Assembly: GCF_002101595.1 (NCBI RefSeq)
Contig: NZ_LQOM01000037.1
Coordinates: 168,553 to 232,552 of the forward strand
Length of the DNA: 64,000 nucleotides
Direction of reading: 5' to 3'
DNA from: Mycobacterium celatum
Lineage (GTDB): Bacteria; Actinomycetota; Actinomycetes; Mycobacteriales; Mycobacteriaceae
Below the pieces are notes generated by a model. That model was not told the DNA's origin, ran no database searches, and saw only the letters and a program-made list of their open reading frames with translations. Of this stretch, positions 43,149-53,933 are shown piece by piece. The first letter of the stretch is position 1; every line of letters starts with the position of its first letter. A program made the translations under genes and the position numbers.

Positions 43149-44561
43149 GTGCCCAAAACGTTCGTCGGCTCCCGCGTTCGGCAGCTGCGCAGCGAGCGCG
43201 GATTCAGCCAGGCCGCACTGGCGCAGATGCTGGAGATCTCGCCCAGCTACCTCAACCAGATCGAGCACGACGTCCGCCCGCTGACCGTCGCCGTGCTGCT
43301 GCGGATCACCGAGGTGTTCGGAGTGGACGCAACGTTCTTCGCCTCCCAGGACGACACCCGGCTGGTCGCCGAACTGCGCGAAGTGACCATGGACCGCGAC
43401 CTGGACATCGACGTCGACCTGCCCGAGGTCGCCGAAATGGTCAACGCCCACCCGAAGCTGGCCCGCGCGATGGTCAACCTGCACCGGCGCTACCGACTCA
43501 CCACCGCCCAGTTGGCCGCCGCGACCGAGGAGCGCTACTCCGACGGCAGCGGCACCGGGTTGCTGACGATGCCGCACGAAGAGGTGCGCGACTACTTCTA
43601 TCAGCGGCAGAACTACCTGCACGAGTTGGACACCGCCGCCGAGGATATGACGGCCCGGATGCGCATGCACCGCGGTGATCTGGCTGGCGAGATCGCCCGT
43701 CGCCTCACCGAGGTCCACGGCGTGCACATCAACAAGCGCATCGACCTGGGCGACACGGTTTTGCACCGCTATGACCCGGATACCAGGACGCTGGAGATCA
43801 GCAACCACCTCTCGTCGGGTCAGCAGGTGTTCAAGATGGCGGCCGAGCTGGCGTATCTGGAGTTCGGCGACCTGATCGACCGGATGGTCACCGAGGGGAA
43901 GTTCACCTCCGAGGAGTCGCGCACGCTGGCCCGCCTCGGGCTGGCCAATTACTTTGCCGCGGCTACGGTCTTGCCGTACCGGCAATTTCTCGACGTGGCC
44001 GAGAACTTCCGCTACGACATCGAGCGGCTCTCGTCGTTCTACTCGGTGAGCTACGAGACGATCGGGCACCGGCTGTCCACCCTGCAGCGGCCGTCGATGC
44101 GCGGGGTGCCGTTCTCCTTCATCCGCGTCGACCGGGCCGGCAACATGTCAAAACGCCAGTCCGCCACCGGCTTTCACTTCTCCTCGAGCGGCGGCACCTG
44201 TCCGCTGTGGAACGTCTACGAGACGTTTGCCAACCCTGGCAAGATTCTGGTGCAGATCGCCCAGATGCCCGACGGGCGCAACTACATGTGGGTGGCCCGC
44301 ACCGTGGAACGACGGGCATCGCGGTATGGTCAGCCCGGCAAGACGTTTGCGATCGGGCTGGGCTGCGAACTCCGCCACGCCCACCGGCTCGTCTACTCGG
44401 AAGGACTCGACTTGTCCGGCGACAACGCCACACCGATCGGCGCGGGCTGCCGGGTCTGCGAACGCGACAACTGCCCGCAGCGGGCCTTCCCGGCGCTGGG
44501 CCGTGCACTCGACCTCGACGAGCACCGCAGCACGGTGTCGCCGTACCTGGTGAAGCAATGA
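43149..44561 (+). CDS. ramB: Transcriptional regulator RamB
   Basis: RamB controls acetate and glyoxylate-cycle genes, including icl1. The 470-residue protein has an N-terminal XRE helix-turn-helix (about 8-62: FSQAALAQMLEISPSYLNQIEHD) and a central IrrE/DUF955-like domain (about 180-310, though a complete HExxH zinc motif is not seen). A C-terminal ShiftRamB-type domain carries clustered cysteines (GAGCRVCERDNCPQRAFP). The start is GTG 43149. Its stop overlaps the next start (ATGA), coupling it to the Rv0464c-like gene. Position near icl1 is conserved. Confidence 0.93.
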   Translation: MPKTFVGSRVRQLRSERGFSQAALAQMLEISPSYLNQIEHDVRPLTVAVLLRITEVFGVDATFFASQDDTRLVAELREVTMDRDLDIDVDLPEVAEMVNAHPKLARAMVNLHRRYRLTTAQLAAATEERYSDGSGTGLLTMPHEEVRDYFYQRQNYLHELDTAAEDMTARMRMHRGDLAGEIARRLTEVHGVHINKRIDLGDTVLHRYDPDTRTLEISNHLSSGQQVFKMAAELAYLEFGDLIDRMVTEGKFTSEESRTLARLGLANYFAAATVLPYRQFLDVAENFRYDIERLSSFYSVSYETIGHRLSTLQRPSMRGVPFSFIRVDRAGNMSKRQSATGFHFSSSGGTCPLWNVYETFANPGKILVQIAQMPDGRNYMWVARTVERRASRYGQPGKTFAIGLGCELRHAHRLVYSEGLDLSGDNATPIGAGCRVCERDNCPQRAFPALGRALDLDEHRSTVSPYLVKQ

Positions 44562-45112
44562 CGGGCACCGAAGTGGGCCGCATCCCGTCGGGAGGATTCC
44601 GCGAGCTGGGGCCGATCAACTGGGTGCTCGCCAAGCTTGGCGCCCGCACGGTCCGCGCGCCCGAGTTCCACTTGTTCACCATCTTGGGGCAGCGCCAACT
44701 GCTGTTCTGGGCCTGGGCCTTCTACGGCGCCCGGCTGCTGCGCGGACGGCTGCCCGCCATCGACACCGAGTTGGTGATCCTGCGGGTCGCGCATTTGCGA
44801 GCATGCGAATACGAGCTGCAGCACCATCGCAGGATCGCACGCAAGCGGGGGCTCGACGCGGACATGCAGGCCGCGATTTTCGCGTACCCGGACGGCGACG
44901 CCGCGGACCGATTCAGCGCCCGGCAGCGGGCGCTGCTGGCGGCCACCGACGAATTTGTCAAGGATCGCACGGTCTCCGACGGCACCTGGCAGCAGCTGGC
45001 CAGTCACCTGGACCGCCGCCAACTCATCGAATTCTGTTTACTGGCAAGCCAATACGACGGGCTGGCGGCCACCATGGCAGCCCTGGACATTCCGCTGGAT
45101 CACCCAGAGTAA
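44558..45112 (+). CDS. AhpD/carboxymuconolactone-decarboxylase-like protein (Rv0464c-like)
   Basis: The 184-residue protein has the CMD/AhpD fold signature: VILRVAHLRACEYELQHHRRIARKRG, in which a single cysteine precedes the conserved histidine. AhpD enzymes proper have a CxxC pair, so peroxidase activity is doubtful and a decarboxylase-like or other role is possible. ATG 44558 overlaps the ramB stop, implying co-expression. It converges on the Rv0463-like gene with a 13-bp overlap. Confidence 0.82.
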   Translation: MTGTEVGRIPSGGFRELGPINWVLAKLGARTVRAPEFHLFTILGQRQLLFWAWAFYGARLLRGRLPAIDTELVILRVAHLRACEYELQHHRRIARKRGLDADMQAAIFAYPDGDAADRFSARQRALLAATDEFVKDRTVSDGTWQQLASHLDRRQLIEFCLLASQYDGLAATMAALDIPLDHPE

Positions 45113-45375
45113 GTCGCCGCCAGCACACCGAGCGTCAGTACAACCGGAAGAATCGGCAGCCCAAAGGCGAACGCCGCCAACGAGTAATTGCGCCGCCGGC
45201 GCAGCCGCCGTCCCCACAGCACCGCCCAGATCGCCAGCACCACCGAGAGCGCCAGGACGATCAGGCTCCAGCAACCCACGGTACCCAACGCGGCGCCTAT
45301 CGAAGTCGCCACCAGCCATCCGACGTAGCCGACAAGCACTCCGCCGGCGGCGCTCCAGACGGTCTCGGCACGCAC
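45100..45375 (-). CDS. Small membrane protein (Rv0463-like)
   Basis: The 91-residue protein has three hydrophobic helices (about 8-28, 32-50 and 66-90) separated by a basic loop (GRRLRRRRNYS). The GTG start at 45373-45375 is 5 bp after the lpdC stop, so the two are probably co-transcribed, as in M. tuberculosis. Function is unknown. A longer open frame upstream is inside lpdC and lacks support. Confidence 0.7.
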   Translation of the reverse strand: MRAETVWSAAGGVLVGYVGWLVATSIGAALGTVGCWSLIVLALSVVLAIWAVLWGRRLRRRRNYSLAAFAFGLPILPVVLTLGVLAATYSG

Positions 45376-45380
45376 GGCGG

Positions 45381-46778
<1,398 letters not shown>

Positions 46779-46830
46779 GAGCCCACCCTAATTGACGAGA
46801 TCGGGCGTCACCGCGTCGGCGATGACCCGG

Positions 46831-48072
46831 CTAGGTCGTGCGGCGATCTGAAGGGCGGTGGCCATTTCTGCGGGCAAGTATCGCCGTCGCCAGTCCACGC
46901 CGGCGCACACCGTCACCCACGCCCGACGGTTCCGATCGTTTCGCGACATTGTTGAACTTGCCCTCCGACGCGGTCTCCGGTGCATCGTCAGAGGTCGCGG
47001 AAAGAAACCGGTCGGGCAGCGCCAATTTGCAGATCGTCCGCGCGGTGAGCAGGTATTGGCGGACCAGCGGACCGGTCGTGTAGGGCAGGTCGTAGTCGAC
47101 GCACAACGCGCGCACCCGTTCGGCGATCTCGGGGTAGCGATTACTCGGCAGGTCGGGATAGAGGTGGTGTTCGATTTGGTAGCAGAGGTTTCCGCTCATG
47201 AACGCCAGCGCCGTCCCGGCCCGGAAGTTCGCGGTACCCAGCATCTGCCGGAGATACCATTCGGGCTTCGTCTCGTCCTCCAGCACTGCCGCGGTGAACT
47301 TCTCCGCGCCGTCCGCGAAGTGACCGCAGACGATCACCACGTAGGCCCACACGTTGCGTAACCCGTTGGCAACGACGTTGGCCGCCAGTGTGCGGCGCCA
47401 CCGTCCGCGGCTCAGCGCGGGAAAGAAAACATAGTCCTTCCCGGCTTGGCGAACCATCTTGCCGATCATCGCACTCCGGTGGACGGATTTACCGGCCTCT
47501 GTCGGCTCGGCATCCTGGACTGAATACAGGCCGTGCAGTGCGACACCCCATTCGAAGGCGAGCGCCAACAGGACGGCGTACAACGGCTGTAGCAGGGCGC
47601 TCGGCCGCCACTTCTGGTCCCGAGTGACCCGCAGGAGCCCGAATCCGAGGTCGTTGTCCATGTCGACGATGTTCGTGAACATGTGGTGTCGGTAGTTGTG
47701 GGCGTGCCGCCAGTGTGACGAGAGACTGGACGCGTCCCATTCCCACGTACTGGAGTGGATTTCCGGGTCGTTCATCCAGTCCCATTGCCCGTGGGTGATG
47801 TTGTGGCCGAGTTCCATGTTCTCGATGCACTTGGCCGCGGCCAGCGCACCGGTCCCGACGACCCACCCCACCGGGCCTTTGCTTCCGCCGATAGTCAGCC
47901 TCGCTGCGATCTCGAGGCACCGCTGGAAAGCGATGGTGCGCCGGATATATGCCCGGTCTTTGGTGCCACGCGAATCCTCGATCTCGCACCGGATTGCGTC
48001 CAGCGCGGCGCCGAGCGCCCTGACGTCGGCGTCGCTCAGATGCGCGTATTCGGGTACGTCGGCAATGGCCAT
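46831..48072 (-). CDS. Membrane fatty-acid desaturase (DesA3-like)
   Basis: The 413-residue membrane desaturase has the three di-iron histidine boxes: HNITH (in ELGHNITHGQWDWM), HAHNYRHH, and QIEHHLYPDLP. Hydrophobic segments lie between them. It resembles the acyl-CoA delta-9 desaturase DesA3, which introduces the double bond of oleate at the membrane. The usual oxidoreductase partner is not in the window. M. tuberculosis has no such gene between lpdC and Rv0461, so this is an insertion into the conserved order. The Ser/Arg-rich last 60 residues are not typical of the family. Confidence 0.85.
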   Translation of the reverse strand: MAIADVPEYAHLSDADVRALGAALDAIRCEIEDSRGTKDRAYIRRTIAFQRCLEIAARLTIGGSKGPVGWVVGTGALAAAKCIENMELGHNITHGQWDWMNDPEIHSSTWEWDASSLSSHWRHAHNYRHHMFTNIVDMDNDLGFGLLRVTRDQKWRPSALLQPLYAVLLALAFEWGVALHGLYSVQDAEPTEAGKSVHRSAMIGKMVRQAGKDYVFFPALSRGRWRRTLAANVVANGLRNVWAYVVIVCGHFADGAEKFTAAVLEDETKPEWYLRQMLGTANFRAGTALAFMSGNLCYQIEHHLYPDLPSNRYPEIAERVRALCVDYDLPYTTGPLVRQYLLTARTICKLALPDRFLSATSDDAPETASEGKFNNVAKRSEPSGVGDGVRRRGLATAILARRNGHRPSDRRTT

Positions 48073-48310
48073 CGACGCTCAAACAGATTCGGGCGAGGTG
48101 GCGGACGGCTCCCATTCGCGCGCAGGCGCGCAGCACGAAGGGTATGGGTACCGCGGCATCTCGCGTCACGTCCGATCTATTGGGGGATGGATGTTTGCCG
48201 GCATGACGCGAAGACCCGAGACTTTTTGGTCGGCCCGGTCGAGGCGTGGGATCGAACCGTAATCGATGTGCAGCGCCGCCGTCAACACGGCTTTGGTCAC
48301 GGTTGGGCGG

Positions 48311-48334
48311 CTAGTAGGGAACCTAGTAGGGAAC
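48311..48334. repeat. 12-bp tandem duplication over a stop codon
   Basis: CTAGTAGGGAAC occurs twice in direct succession (48311-48322 and 48323-48334). On the minus strand it encodes VPY-stop followed by the same again, so the small membrane protein gene has two consecutive copies of its last codons and stop. The rest of the 250-bp gap to the desaturase (48073-48322) shows nothing recognisable. Confidence 0.7.
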
Positions 48335-48682
48335 GATGCCTCCCAGGCAGGGCCCCGTCGTGTGATCGCAGTAGAAGGCGCCGTAGAACGGCGCCGCAGC
48401 AGCTACGGACGCAAAGACCGCCGACATCATCGCGATCCCCAGTGCCGAGAGCAGCGGCCGGTCGGGCGCCATCGCCAGCATCAGGCCGGCAACCGTGCAT
48501 ACCACGACGTAGACCAGTGTCACGAAGACGACCGGGGTCTTGTGCGCCGAGCCGTCCTGAGTCCACCAGTAGAAGAGGCCTGCCCCGACCGCCGCCGCGG
48601 GAATCCACACCGCGACGAGCATCAGGACGTAGTGCCACCACTTCAGGTAGTGATAGCGGCTGGGCACGGTGATCGACGGCAC
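48323..48682 (-). CDS. Small membrane protein (Rv0461-like)
   Basis: The 119-residue protein has three hydrophobic helices (about 16-38, 48-70 and 76-100) and a tail with two cysteines (FYCDHTTGPCLGG). The GTG at 48680-48682 is the first standard start. The frame stays open 40 codons further to a CTG at 48800-48802, beside the stop of the upstream gene, and reads like a hydrophilic N-terminus (SDHESLPKTEPYTP). The true start may therefore be that CTG. Function is unknown. Confidence 0.65.
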   Translation of the reverse strand: MPSITVPSRYHYLKWWHYVLMLVAVWIPAAAVGAGLFYWWTQDGSAHKTPVVFVTLVYVVVCTVAGLMLAMAPDRPLLSALGIAMMSAVFASVAAAAPFYGAFYCDHTTGPCLGGIVPY

Positions 48683-48794
48683 CGGCTCCAGTCGTGGCGC
48701 ATCGGCCGTGCCCAGCGCCGCGCCATCCAGCGCGGGGTGCGCGTCGGTGTCGAAGGCCGGCGTGTAGGGCTCCGTCTTCGGGAGGGATTCGTGG

Positions 48795-49073
48795 TCAGAC
48801 AGGGGTCATCACCTCGATCAGCGCAAGCACACCGAACCACCCCGGCGCCACAGCGAGCGTGAACGCGCCCAGTGCGGTCACCCACCGCCGCCTGGACATC
48901 AGGATCAGCAGCAGCCCCGCTGCGCTGGGCAATCCGACCACCAGCGCGATGACGACGTCGGGCCGGATTCGGGCGCTGACGAGCAGGGTGGCCGCTGTAC
49001 CCGCTAGCACGCCGACCGCGGCGCCGATCAGCATTGCGCTGGTCAGCATCCAGGGACGTGGCAGCGGGATCAC
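48795..49073 (-). CDS. Small membrane protein (Rv0460-like, DUF2537-type)
   Basis: The 92-residue protein has three hydrophobic segments (about 12-33, 38-60 and 66-88). Its ATG is at 49071-49073 and its TGA at 48795. It lies between the DUF779 gene and the Rv0461-like gene on the same strand, as in M. tuberculosis. No function is recognised. Confidence 0.65.
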   Translation of the reverse strand: MIPLPRPWMLTSAMLIGAAVGVLAGTAATLLVSARIRPDVVIALVVGLPSAAGLLLILMSRRRWVTALGAFTLAVAPGWFGVLALIEVMTPV

Positions 49074-49103
49074 GTCTTACGACGATACTGCGGTAGCTGC
49101 CAG

Positions 49104-49643
49104 CTAGCGCGGTACGCGATCGGCGCGCCCTCGGGGTATTGCGCACGCGTCAGCGGCCTCGGCCACCACCGGGCTCCGGGTCGGCGGGCGATCCCCGCGG
49201 GCGTAGCCGACACCGGTGATCACCGGCGCGCCTGCCAGTGCCGCGTTCTCGTCGTCGCTGAAGGCCCGCCCGCGGGACAGGAACCGCATGCCTTCGGGGG
49301 CTTCCAGGCTGAACCCGCCGCCGCGGCCGGGCACCACGTCGATGACGAGCTGGGTGTGTTTCCAGGCCTCGAACTGCGGCCCCGAGATCCACACCGGCAC
49401 GCCGTCGCCGACGTCGAGCATGCCCAACAGCACGTCGCGGTCGCCGACGATGAAGTCCCCGTCGGGGTAGCACATCGGCGACGACCCGTCGCAGCAGCCG
49501 CCGGACTGGTGGAACATCACCGGCCCGTGCCGCTCGATCAGCTCGCCCAACAGCTTGGCGGCCGCGGCGGTGATCACCACCCGATCACTCCCATGGCGCC
49601 GCTCCTCCTCATCGCTCCGCTCTGCATCGTCGCCGGCGCGCAT
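49104..49643 (-). CDS. DUF779 protein (Rv0459-like)
   Basis: The 179-residue protein belongs to DUF779, a family almost always found next to aldehyde dehydrogenases. It has a Cys cluster (HQSGGCCDGSSPMCYPDGDF, about 45-65) and the block VWISGPQFEAWKHTQLVIDVV. The start ATG (49641-49643) directly abuts the stop codon of the aldehyde dehydrogenase gene, so expression is coupled. The Cys-rich part could bind metal. The C-terminus beyond about residue 150 is variable. Confidence 0.82.
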   Translation of the reverse strand: MRAGDDAERSDEEERRHGSDRVVITAAAAKLLGELIERHGPVMFHQSGGCCDGSSPMCYPDGDFIVGDRDVLLGMLDVGDGVPVWISGPQFEAWKHTQLVIDVVPGRGGGFSLEAPEGMRFLSRGRAFSDDENAALAGAPVITGVGYARGDRPPTRSPVVAEAADACAIPRGRADRVPR

Positions 49644-51167
49644 TTAAAAGAAGCCTTGCGCTTTGTTGCTGTAGGACACCATCAGGTTCTTGGTGTTCTG
49701 GTAGTGGTCGAGCACCACCTTGTGGTTCTCCCGCCCGAAGCCGGACTGCTTGTAGCCGCCGAACGCCGCGTGTGCGGGGTAGACGTGATAGCAGTTGATC
49801 CACACCCGGCCGGCTTGGATATCGCGGCCGGCCCGGTAGGCGGTGTTGCCGTCGCGGCTCCACACCCCAGCACCCAGGCCGTAGAGGGTGTCGTTGGCGA
49901 TGCCGATCGCGTCGTCGTAGTCCTTGAACGACGTCACCGCCACCACCGGGCCGAAGATCTCCTCCTGGAAGATCCGCATCTTGTTGTTGCCGGCGAAGAT
50001 CGTGGGCTGCATGTAGTAGCCACCGGACAGGTCGCCGCCGAGCTCGGCGCGCTCTCCGCCGGTGATGACCTTGGCGCCCTCGTCCTTGCCAATCTCGATG
50101 TAGGACAAGATCTTTTCCAGTTGGTCATTGGATGCCTGCGAGCCCAGCATGGTCTCGGTGTCCAACGGGTCGCCTTGGCGGACCGCCTTGGTGCGGATGG
50201 CCGCCAGCTCCAGGAACTCGTCGTAGATGTCGGCCTGGATCAGGCTGCGCGACGGACAGGTGCACACCTCGCCCTGGTTGAGGGCGAACATGGTGAAGCC
50301 CTCCAGCGCCTTGTCCTGGAAGTCGTCGTTCTTCGCCATCACATCGGAGAAGAAGATATTGGGGCTCTTGCCGCCGAGTTCGAGGGTGACCGGGATCAGG
50401 TTCTGGCTGGCGTACTGCATGATCAGTCGCCCGGTGGTGGTCTCCCCGGTGAACGCGATCTTGGCAATCCGGTCGCTCGACGCCAGCGGCCGTCCCGCTT
50501 CGGCGCCGAAGCCGTTGACGACGTTCACCACTCCGGCCGGCAACAGGTCACCGATCAGGCTCATCAGGTAGAGGATGGAGGCCGGGGTCTGCTCGGCCGG
50601 TTTGAGTACGACGGTGTTGCCGGCGGCCAGCGCCGGCGCCAGCTTCCACGCGCCCATGAGGATCGGGAAGTTCCACGGGATGATCTGGCCCACCACGCCC
50701 AGCGGCTCGTGGAAGTGGTAGGCGACGGTGTCCTCGTCGATCTGGGAGAGTGTGCCCTCCTGGGCCCGGATCGCCGCCGCGAAGTAGCGGAAATGGTCGG
50801 CGGCCAACGGGATATCGGCGGCCAGCGCCTCGCGGATCGGTTTGCCGTTGTCCCACGCTTCGGCCAGCGCCAGCTTGTCGCGGTTGGCGTCGATGCGCTC
50901 GGCAATCTTGTTGAGAATCGCGGCTCGCTCGGCCGGGGCGGTCTTGCCCCACTTCGGCGCGGCGGCGTGCGCGGCGTCGAGCGCTTTGTCGATGTCGGTC
51001 TCGTCGGACCGCGGCACCTCGCAGAATGTCTGACCGGTCACCGGCGTCGGGTTCTCGAAGTAGCGGCCCTTGGCCGGCGCCACCCATTCGCCCCCGATGA
51101 AGTTGTCGTACCGGGACTGGTAGCTCATCAGCGCCCCATCGGACCCCGGACGTGCAAAGACGGTCAT
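49644..51167 (-). CDS. Aldehyde dehydrogenase (Rv0458-like)
   Basis: The NAD(P)-dependent enzyme oxidises aldehydes to acids in the cytosol. The 507-residue protein has IIPWNFPILMGAWKLAPALAAGN, the NAD-site FTGETTTGRLI, the general base in LELGGKSPN, and the nucleophile Cys in NQGEVCTCPSR. ATG 51165-51167 (MTVFARPG) matches the M. tuberculosis start; an upstream start would add 19 residues. It is followed directly by the DUF779 gene and is divergent from the prolyl oligopeptidase (56 bp). Confidence 0.94.
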   Translation of the reverse strand: MTVFARPGSDGALMSYQSRYDNFIGGEWVAPAKGRYFENPTPVTGQTFCEVPRSDETDIDKALDAAHAAAPKWGKTAPAERAAILNKIAERIDANRDKLALAEAWDNGKPIREALAADIPLAADHFRYFAAAIRAQEGTLSQIDEDTVAYHFHEPLGVVGQIIPWNFPILMGAWKLAPALAAGNTVVLKPAEQTPASILYLMSLIGDLLPAGVVNVVNGFGAEAGRPLASSDRIAKIAFTGETTTGRLIMQYASQNLIPVTLELGGKSPNIFFSDVMAKNDDFQDKALEGFTMFALNQGEVCTCPSRSLIQADIYDEFLELAAIRTKAVRQGDPLDTETMLGSQASNDQLEKILSYIEIGKDEGAKVITGGERAELGGDLSGGYYMQPTIFAGNNKMRIFQEEIFGPVVAVTSFKDYDDAIGIANDTLYGLGAGVWSRDGNTAYRAGRDIQAGRVWINCYHVYPAHAAFGGYKQSGFGRENHKVVLDHYQNTKNLMVSYSNKAQGFF

Positions 51168-51223
51168 CGTTTCAGCTCCTCTTTGTTTCCCGTGACACAG
51201 CTCACAGTACCGCTGAGGCGACA

Positions 51224-53251
51224 ATGACTTCCATGGCGACTTCCGTGCCCGCTGACGAGCTCGACGACCCGTATCTGTGGCTGGAGGACATCACCGGAGA
51301 CGACGCGCTCGACTGGGTGCGTGCCCGCAACGAGCCGACCGTGGCAGAGTTCGGCGGTCCCGATTTCGAGCGGATGCGGGCCGAGGCGCTCGAGGTGCTC
51401 GACACCGATGCCCGCATCCCGTACGTGCGACGCCGCGGCGAGTACCTGTACAACTTCTGGCGCGACGCGGCCAACCCGCGCGGGCTGTGGCGGCGCACCA
51501 CGCTGGACAGCTACCGCAGCGACTCGCCGTCCTGGGATGTGCTGATCGACGTGGACTCGGTGGCTGCCGCCGACGACGAGAACTGGGTGTGGGGCGGCGC
51601 TGTGGTCATAGAGCCGGAGTACACCCGGGCGTTGATCAGCCTGTCGCGCGGCGGGTCAGACGCGGCGATTGTGCGCGAATTCGACTTGACGACACGGGAA
51701 TTCGTTGCCGACGGGTTCGAGCTTCCCGAAGCCAAAACCAACATCAGCTGGGCTGACCCCGATACCGTGTTGGTCGGCACCGACTTCGGCGAAGGCTCGC
51801 TGACCGAATCCGGCTATCCGCGGATAGTCAGGCGCTGGCGGCGCGGCCAGCCGCTGGCCGAGGCGACGACGCTGTTCGAGGGGTCACGCAGCGACGTGAT
51901 CGTCGCGGCGGGCGTTGACCGGACACCGGGTTTCGGGCGAACGTTGGTGCGGCGGGCCATCGACTTCTTCAACGACGAGGTCTACGAGCTGCGCGGCGAC
52001 GAGCTGATTCGCATCGACGCGCCCACCGATGCGACAGTCTCCGTGCATCGGCAGTGGTTGCTGATCGAGCTGCGCACTGACTGGTTCACCGGCAGCGCTT
52101 CGTATGCAGCGGGGTCGCTGCTGGCAGCCGACTATGACGAATTCCTCGCCGGCACAGCGGAATTGACTGTGGTGTTCGAGCCCGACGAGCACACCGCGCT
52201 GAACCACTACACGTGGACGCGTGACCGGCTGGTCGTGGTCACGCTGGCCGACGTGGCCAGCCGCGTCGAGATCGTCGAGCCCGGGAGCTGGGAGCGACAG
52301 CCGGTCGACGATGTGCCGGCCCACACCAACACGGTCATCGTAGCCGCCGACGATCTGGGCGACGAGATCTTTCTGGACTCCAGCGGATTCGACACGCCGT
52401 CGCGGCTGTTGCATGGTGCGGCGGGCGGGCCGCTGCAGCAGATCAAGTCCGCCCCGGCGTTTTTCGACGCCGAGGGCTTGACCGTGACGCAACATTTCGT
52501 CGCGTCGGCCGACGGCACGTCGATTCCGTACTTCGTGGTGCGGCCACGCGATGCGACCGGCCCCACGTTGCTGGGCGGCTACGGCGGTTTCGAGGTGGCG
52601 CGCACCCCGGGATACGACGGGGTGCTGGGCCGGCTGTGGCTGGCCCGCGGGGGAACCTACGTGCTGGCCAACATCCGCGGCGGCGGTGAGTACGGGCCGA
52701 CCTGGCATACTCAGGCGATGCGCGAGGGCCGGCATCTGGTGGCCGAGGACTTCGCCGCGGTGGCAGCCGATTTGGTGAATCGCGGCATCACCACCGTCGA
52801 ACAGCTCGGCGCGCGGGGCGCCAGCAACGGGGGTCTGCTGATGGGCATCATGCTGACCCAATATCCCGAGCTGTTCGGCGCCCTGGTGTGCCAGGTGCCG
52901 CTGCTGGACATGCGCCGTTACCACCTACTGTTGGCGGGGGCGTCGTGGGTGGCCGAGTACGGCGATCCCGACGATCCCGAGGACTGGGAGTTCATCGCCG
53001 AATACTCGCCGTATCACCACATTTCGACTGATCGCCAGTACCCGCCGGTGTTGATCACCACGTCGACCCGTGACGACCGGGTGCATCCCGGGCATGCCCG
53101 CAAGATGACCGCCGCGCTCGAGGCGGCCGGGCATCGAGTCTGGTACTACGAAAACATCGAGGGTGGCCATGCGGGCGCGGCCGACAATGCACAGATCGCG
53201 TTCAAGTCGGCGCTGAGCTTCTCGTTCTTGTGGCGAATGCTGAGTACTTGA
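51224..53251 (+). CDS. Prolyl oligopeptidase family peptidase (Rv0457c-like)
   Basis: The 675-residue S9-family serine peptidase has an N-terminal beta-propeller (about 60-420) and a C-terminal alpha/beta-hydrolase domain. The nucleophile is in GASNGGLLMG, the acid in TRDDRVHPGHARK and the histidine in IEGGHAGAA, so the triad is complete. There is no signal peptide, so it is probably cytosolic and cleaves short proline-containing peptides. ATG 51224; a second ATG nine bases downstream is also possible. It marks the last gene of the window in M. tuberculosis-like order. Confidence 0.92.
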   Translation: MTSMATSVPADELDDPYLWLEDITGDDALDWVRARNEPTVAEFGGPDFERMRAEALEVLDTDARIPYVRRRGEYLYNFWRDAANPRGLWRRTTLDSYRSDSPSWDVLIDVDSVAAADDENWVWGGAVVIEPEYTRALISLSRGGSDAAIVREFDLTTREFVADGFELPEAKTNISWADPDTVLVGTDFGEGSLTESGYPRIVRRWRRGQPLAEATTLFEGSRSDVIVAAGVDRTPGFGRTLVRRAIDFFNDEVYELRGDELIRIDAPTDATVSVHRQWLLIELRTDWFTGSASYAAGSLLAADYDEFLAGTAELTVVFEPDEHTALNHYTWTRDRLVVVTLADVASRVEIVEPGSWERQPVDDVPAHTNTVIVAADDLGDEIFLDSSGFDTPSRLLHGAAGGPLQQIKSAPAFFDAEGLTVTQHFVASADGTSIPYFVVRPRDATGPTLLGGYGGFEVARTPGYDGVLGRLWLARGGTYVLANIRGGGEYGPTWHTQAMREGRHLVAEDFAAVAADLVNRGITTVEQLGARGASNGGLLMGIMLTQYPELFGALVCQVPLLDMRRYHLLLAGASWVAEYGDPDDPEDWEFIAEYSPYHHISTDRQYPPVLITTSTRDDRVHPGHARKMTAALEAAGHRVWYYENIEGGHAGAADNAQIAFKSALSFSFLWRMLST

Positions 53252-53283
53252 CAGAGCAAACAACGAAGGTGTGGTGTTGTGGC

Positions 53284-53931
53284 ATGCGATCGCCGTATGC
53301 ACTGTGTGCGGCGGTCGCGGCCGCCGCAGCCCTGTTCGCACTGCCCGGCTGCAGCAGGGTGGTGGCCGGTAACGCCGTACAGGGCGCTGGCGGGGTAAGC
53401 GCGAACAGCGCTGCGTGCGAGCATGTTTCTGCGCCACTTACACCGATCCAGGCGCATGGGGCCGGCGAGCCGCAGTTACGGATTCCGCAGCCGCCCGGCT
53501 GGCAGCGTAGCTCGATGCTTGATTCAGAAATCATTCGCTTCGCGATGGGAAACCAGCGACTGACTGCGGACAAGTTCACCCCCACGGCCGTCGTCACCCT
53601 CGAATCGGTGCCCGGCATGACCCAAGATCGCCAAAAGATATTCGAAGAGGAACGAGCGACGTTGGTGGATCGCTTGGGGGCCACCGATATGCACAGCACC
53701 GAAACATCCCGATGCGGCCAGGCAGCTGTGATGGCCAGCTTCAACGCCCCTGCCATGGGCCGGATCCCATCGCGGAAAGCCAAAACGCTCATGGTGTTCG
53801 GCGCCTTCAGCGGCCGTACCTACGTTGTAACGGTCACCGTTCAGTCGACAGACCCGGACAACCCCACATACGCGCGCGACACGCAAACCATCCTGACCGG
53901 GTTTCAAATGTTGCCGCCGGATGCGGGCTAG
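53284..53931 (+). CDS. LpqN-family lipoprotein
   Basis: The 215-residue lipoprotein has a signal peptide ending in ALPGC (lipidated Cys near 24). The mature domain resembles the LpqN/LpqT family: RIPQPPGWQ, TPTAVVTLESVPG, and TYVVTVTVQSTDPDNP near the end. Such proteins sit on the outer face of the membrane and have been linked to envelope lipid traffic. ATG 53284 begins the signal peptide; the earlier in-frame ATG adds only hydrophilic residues. The next gene follows by 2 bp. Confidence 0.78.
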   Translation: MRSPYALCAAVAAAAALFALPGCSRVVAGNAVQGAGGVSANSAACEHVSAPLTPIQAHGAGEPQLRIPQPPGWQRSSMLDSEIIRFAMGNQRLTADKFTPTAVVTLESVPGMTQDRQKIFEEERATLVDRLGATDMHSTETSRCGQAAVMASFNAPAMGRIPSRKAKTLMVFGAFSGRTYVVTVTVQSTDPDNPTYARDTQTILTGFQMLPPDAG

Positions 53932-53933
53932 CT

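Noticed and set aside
49356..51227. A 623-codon plus-strand frame opposite the aldehyde dehydrogenase
   Set aside because: No recognisable domain; the minus frame is an intact dehydrogenase.
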